From NCBI GenBank assembly GCA_964470525.1, contig CAYYDE010000008.1, positions 1-31,736 of the forward strand: 31,736 nt of DNA, given 5' to 3'. The DNA comes from CAYYDE01 sp964470525 (GTDB lineage: Bacteria > Patescibacteriota > Gracilibacteria > BD1-5 > UBA6164). Of the stretch, positions 29,805 through 31,736 are shown one piece after another; the stretch's first letter is position 1; the number at the start of each line of letters is the position of its first letter. A program made the position numbers and the translations under genes. The notes beneath the pieces were generated by a model that saw nothing but the letters and a program-made list of their open reading frames with translations, searched no databases and was not told the origin of the DNA.

Positions 29805-29848
29805 TTATATGACAATTTTTTGCTAAAAAACAAAGAATTGTCATATAA
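29805..29848. promoter_or_regulatory. 13-bp inverted repeat over a promoter
   Basis: TTATATGACAATT (29805-29817) and AATTGTCATATAA (29836-29848) are perfect inverted copies 18 bases apart. The right arm contains the TATAAT of the downstream promoter and the left arm ends just before its -35. This fits an operator, or less likely a cruciform or hairpin. Confidence 0.6.
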
Positions 29849-29849
29849 T
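29820..29849 (+). promoter_or_regulatory. Promoter of the 29868 gene
   Basis: TTGCTA (29820-29825), an 18-base spacer and TATAAT (29844-29849) lie 18 bases before the chosen ATG. Confidence 0.55.
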
Positions 29850-29867
29850 TCCTTTATTTTAAAACAT

Positions 29868-30659
29868 ATGAAACTTTTTATTTTATTTCTTTTTTTCATA
29901 TTCTGTTTTTCTCCACAAGCTCAAGCATCACGAACTGGGCTTTTTGCAAGTGATTTAACGATTCGAGAAATGAACTCAAATATTGATCGACTCAAAGAAG
30001 AAAAACTTTCTCTGGATGAAAAAACCAAGCAAGCACAAAAAGAAAATGGAGAACTTTCTTCATTTTTAAGAAAAAACCTTGAAAAAAAAGATATTTCTGA
30101 AATTACTGATGCTGTTGTAACCTATCAAACAGAAAGATTTGATATAGAAAGAGATTTGAATTATAGAATTCAAAATGGACTGCCAACTGATACGACAAAA
30201 AAGATTTTACTTGAAGTAAAACTTGATTTTTATAAATATCTTGCAAAATATGTAGATATTCAAAAAAGAGAAGATTTTATTGAACACATAAAGTTCAACA
30301 TTCAATCTATCAAAGAAAGAAAAGATCTTATAGAAGATATTCTAAAAATGGAAAATATTCGTGATGAAAAAGTCACCTATATAAAAGATCAAATTGAACT
30401 CAATAAAGAAGTCTTACAAATCCAAATTGAAAATAGTATTACAGAAAAAATTTCAGAAAGAATTGATGCAATTGATAGTGATCCAAAATATAAAGATCTT
30501 TCGAAAGCGACAAAAAATCAAATTTACAAAAGTTTTATTCAACAAATCAAGCGTAATCAAGAAGAAATTCGTAATTCTCAATTTTCAGAAAGCTACAAAA
30601 AAACAAGGCATCTTATTTTTGAAACAATGATTCAAAAAATTGAAGAAAAGATGAAATAA
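29868..30659 (+). CDS. Secreted helical coiled-coil protein
   Basis: A 263-residue protein of unknown function. A signal peptide (KLFILFLFFIFCFSPQAQA) is followed by an almost wholly helical, charged chain with heptad-like blocks (NIDRLKEEKLSLDEKTKQAQ, HIKFNIQSIKERKDLIED, QIQIENSITEKISERID). No enzyme motif is present. It has few glycines, and none encoded by TGA. I chose the ATG at 29868 because it begins the signal peptide and lies just after a TATAAT box; an upstream TTG at 29763 would add 35 residues and run through the promoter. It follows the two-component pair by about 160 bases with its own promoter and may be a target of it, which is inference. Confidence 0.72.
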   Translation: MKLFILFLFFIFCFSPQAQASRTGLFASDLTIREMNSNIDRLKEEKLSLDEKTKQAQKENGELSSFLRKNLEKKDISEITDAVVTYQTERFDIERDLNYRIQNGLPTDTTKKILLEVKLDFYKYLAKYVDIQKREDFIEHIKFNIQSIKERKDLIEDILKMENIRDEKVTYIKDQIELNKEVLQIQIENSITEKISERIDAIDSDPKYKDLSKATKNQIYKSFIQQIKRNQEEIRNSQFSESYKKTRHLIFETMIQKIEEKMK

Positions 30660-30687
30660 AATCAACGCATAAGCGTTGATTTTATTT
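30656..30687 (+). terminator. Terminator of the 29868 gene
   Basis: Stem ATCAACGC / GCGTTGAT with an ATAA loop, extended by A/T pairs and followed by a T-rich stretch, directly after the stop codon. Confidence 0.85.
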
Positions 30688-30740
30688 TGTGAAAAAATGG
30701 ACGTTCTCTCACTTTTGTAACCAAAAGTAAGCAAAAGTTT

Positions 30741-30811
30741 TAGGGGGAACAAAGTTCAGCTAGTAGGATTTTGTACTTTCTATAGCTTCTCACTAGATGT
30801 TGTTCCCCCTA
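30741..30811. repeat. GC-rich palindromic intergenic element
   Basis: TAGGGGGAACAA (30741-30752) and TTGTTCCCCCTA (30800-30811) are perfect 12-base inverted copies. Within the loop, CTAGT (30760-30764) and ACTAG (30792-30796) can also pair. The G5 and C5 runs stand out in this AT-rich window. A small hairpin, ACTTTTG / CAAAAGT, lies just to the left. It sits between two convergent units and could be a short mobile-type repeat, a structured RNA or a terminator for the RHS unit. Confidence 0.6.
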
Positions 30812-30850
30812 AGACCCCATTTGATTTAGAGGCTTATCTTTAGTTTTTTT

Positions 30851-31108
30851 CTAATCCTTAATTTTTCTTTTTTTTATATAAAATAATAGAATTATGCTCA
30901 ATATAAAACTTATAATTAGTGATAAAAAAGAAGATTTAATTACAGGGGAATAACAATCAACTCAATATTCATCTATTAGGCATTCATTAAGTATATCTAT
31001 AAATATATAATTAAGAGTAATATAAAATATATTATATAAAATATAATAGCTTACTATAAAAATTATTAAATATTTTATTATTTTAATTATTTTTAAATTA
31101 TTTTTCAT
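30851..31108 (-). CDS. Two-helix membrane protein, candidate immunity to RHS toxin
   Basis: An 85-residue protein with two hydrophobic segments (about 11-35 and 60-78) joined by an acidic, Cys-containing loop (ILNECLIDEYGVDCYSP), and a basic end (YIKKRKIKD). One TGA glycine is in the loop. I recognise no family. The ATG begins 2 bases after the stop of the RHS toxin-bearing gene, so the two are probably translated together. A small gene right after an RHS toxin tip is the usual place of its immunity gene, so I infer that role. A membrane location suggests the toxin acts at or outside the inner membrane. Stop is TAG. Confidence 0.65.
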
Positions 31109-31110
31109 AA

Positions 31111-31736
31111 TTAGTAAGAATTAGTAATTAAATTTCAATAATAACTTCTTTTTTCAGTTTCTATTTTTGATCTTCTGTTATATTCAGGATTTTGGTCTTT
31201 TATAATTTGAGATATCATATTGATTTTTTCTATCTCTGTTGATCATTTATAAGTATCAAATAATTTTTCTCATGCATCATACCATATTTCATCAGAATAT
31301 TCATCCCATTTTGCTACTTCTTTTGAATATTTTCAATATCATTCTATTTCTGAATTTTTAATTTCAATTTTCATAAATTCATGTCTAACAAGTTTGGATG
31401 GTAGATAACTATTTTTCATATTGAATCAGGCTAATAGATTTCATAAATTTGATGGTTCCACATCAATTCAATTAAAATTTATTACTCATCAATTATCAGT
31501 AGCTAATTTTTGAATATAAGGATTTCTTTTTATATCAAATGCTCAACTGTTCCTTGTTCCTTCATGAAATACTATGAAGTTAAATCAATTGGTATTATCT
31601 AATGCTAGATCAAATATAGATATGATTAATTTTTCTGTAATCATTGTTTTCTCCGTTCCCATCGGATCCCTAAACATCACTGGATTATTTCTCACATAGC
31701 TATACAAATTCACATCATCAATTTGTCAGATTGGGT
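31111..31736 (-). CDS. RHS-repeat protein, C-terminal toxin end
   Basis: The gene enters from the right edge; 208 codons are visible. The first residues QIDDVNLYSYVRNNPVMFRD with PMG after are the end of the RHS core, where NLYxYVxNNP and DPxG mark the cleavage and junction point. The remaining 180 residues are the variable C-terminal domain expected to be a toxin. It has VFHEGTRNSGAFDIKRN, INFNGIDVEPSNLGNLLAGF and DEYSDEIWYDAGEKLF. The spacing of these blocks is like polymorphic toxin type 44 domains, but I could not confirm it. RHS proteins enclose a toxin in a shell and deliver it to neighbouring cells. TGA encodes eleven or so glycines here. Confidence 0.82.

Noticed and set aside
29763..29867. 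A longer start (TTG) for the secreted helical protein
   Set aside because: It would place the signal peptide inside the chain and overlap the promoter; the ATG at 29868 fits both.

Overview
This is an AT-rich bacterial window in which UGA is read as glycine (genetic code 25). Conserved glycines in many unrelated families fall on in-frame TGA. Examples are the first two glycines of the ABC-F Walker A motif, four of the glycines in the patatin GGGASRG and GTSMG motifs, and glycines in PilT, RNase III, dUTPase and the histidine kinase. None of the 35 readable gene ends uses TGA: I count 31 TAA and 4 TAG. Together with the small gene set this points to candidate phylum Gracilibacteria (BD1-5/GN02) or Absconditabacteria (SR1). 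I cannot tell which from the sequence alone. Read with the standard code, most genes here look broken. With UGA as glycine nearly all are full length.

Layout. 1-355: the start of a secreted protein gene, preceded by an 83-bp tandem repeat that carries a sigma70-type promoter and is interrupted by a 100-N scaffold gap. 356-3968 (minus): an operon of dUTPase, 2Fe-2S ferredoxin, LemA, HtpX-like protease, glutaredoxin and a U32/UbiV-like protein. 4106-4318 (plus): a small His-tailed protein. 4349-4925 (minus): a broken pilin-like gene. 5022-6611 (minus): an MFS transporter. 6734-8446 (plus): an ABC-F ATPase. 8450-10028 (minus): recX and mutY, overlapping. 10169-13030 (plus): an envelope trio of phosphodiester glycosidase-like protein, TraB/Tiki-like membrane protein and patatin phospholipase. 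13059-14594 (minus): a secreted Asn-rich protein. 14712-18221 (minus): metG, pilT and a coiled-coil protein. 18387-18716 (plus): ybaB. 18747-26000 (minus): an eight-gene run rnc, yggT, ftsW, mutS (truncated), holA, two VWA proteins and a BatC-like TPR protein, all tightly spaced except for 61 bp before the last. 26162-26749 (plus): a HAD phosphatase. 26774-27571 (minus): rpmF and nusB. 27722-29704 (plus): a response regulator and histidine kinase. 29868-30659 (plus): a secreted helical protein. 30741-30811: a GC-rich palindromic element. 30851-31736 (minus): the C-terminal end of an RHS polymorphic toxin and, 2 bp downstream, a two-helix membrane protein that is a candidate immunity gene.

The gene content fits a reduced cell that keeps core information and envelope functions (ribosomal protein, MetRS, RNase III, NusB, HolA, FtsW) and invests in surface biology: pilus retraction, secreted proteins, a MoxR/Bat-like VWA system and an RHS toxin. 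I saw no tRNA, rRNA, CRISPR array or insertion sequence. The only gene-poor stretch near 300 bases is 89-355, described below. Shine-Dalgarno sequences are not evident before most starts.
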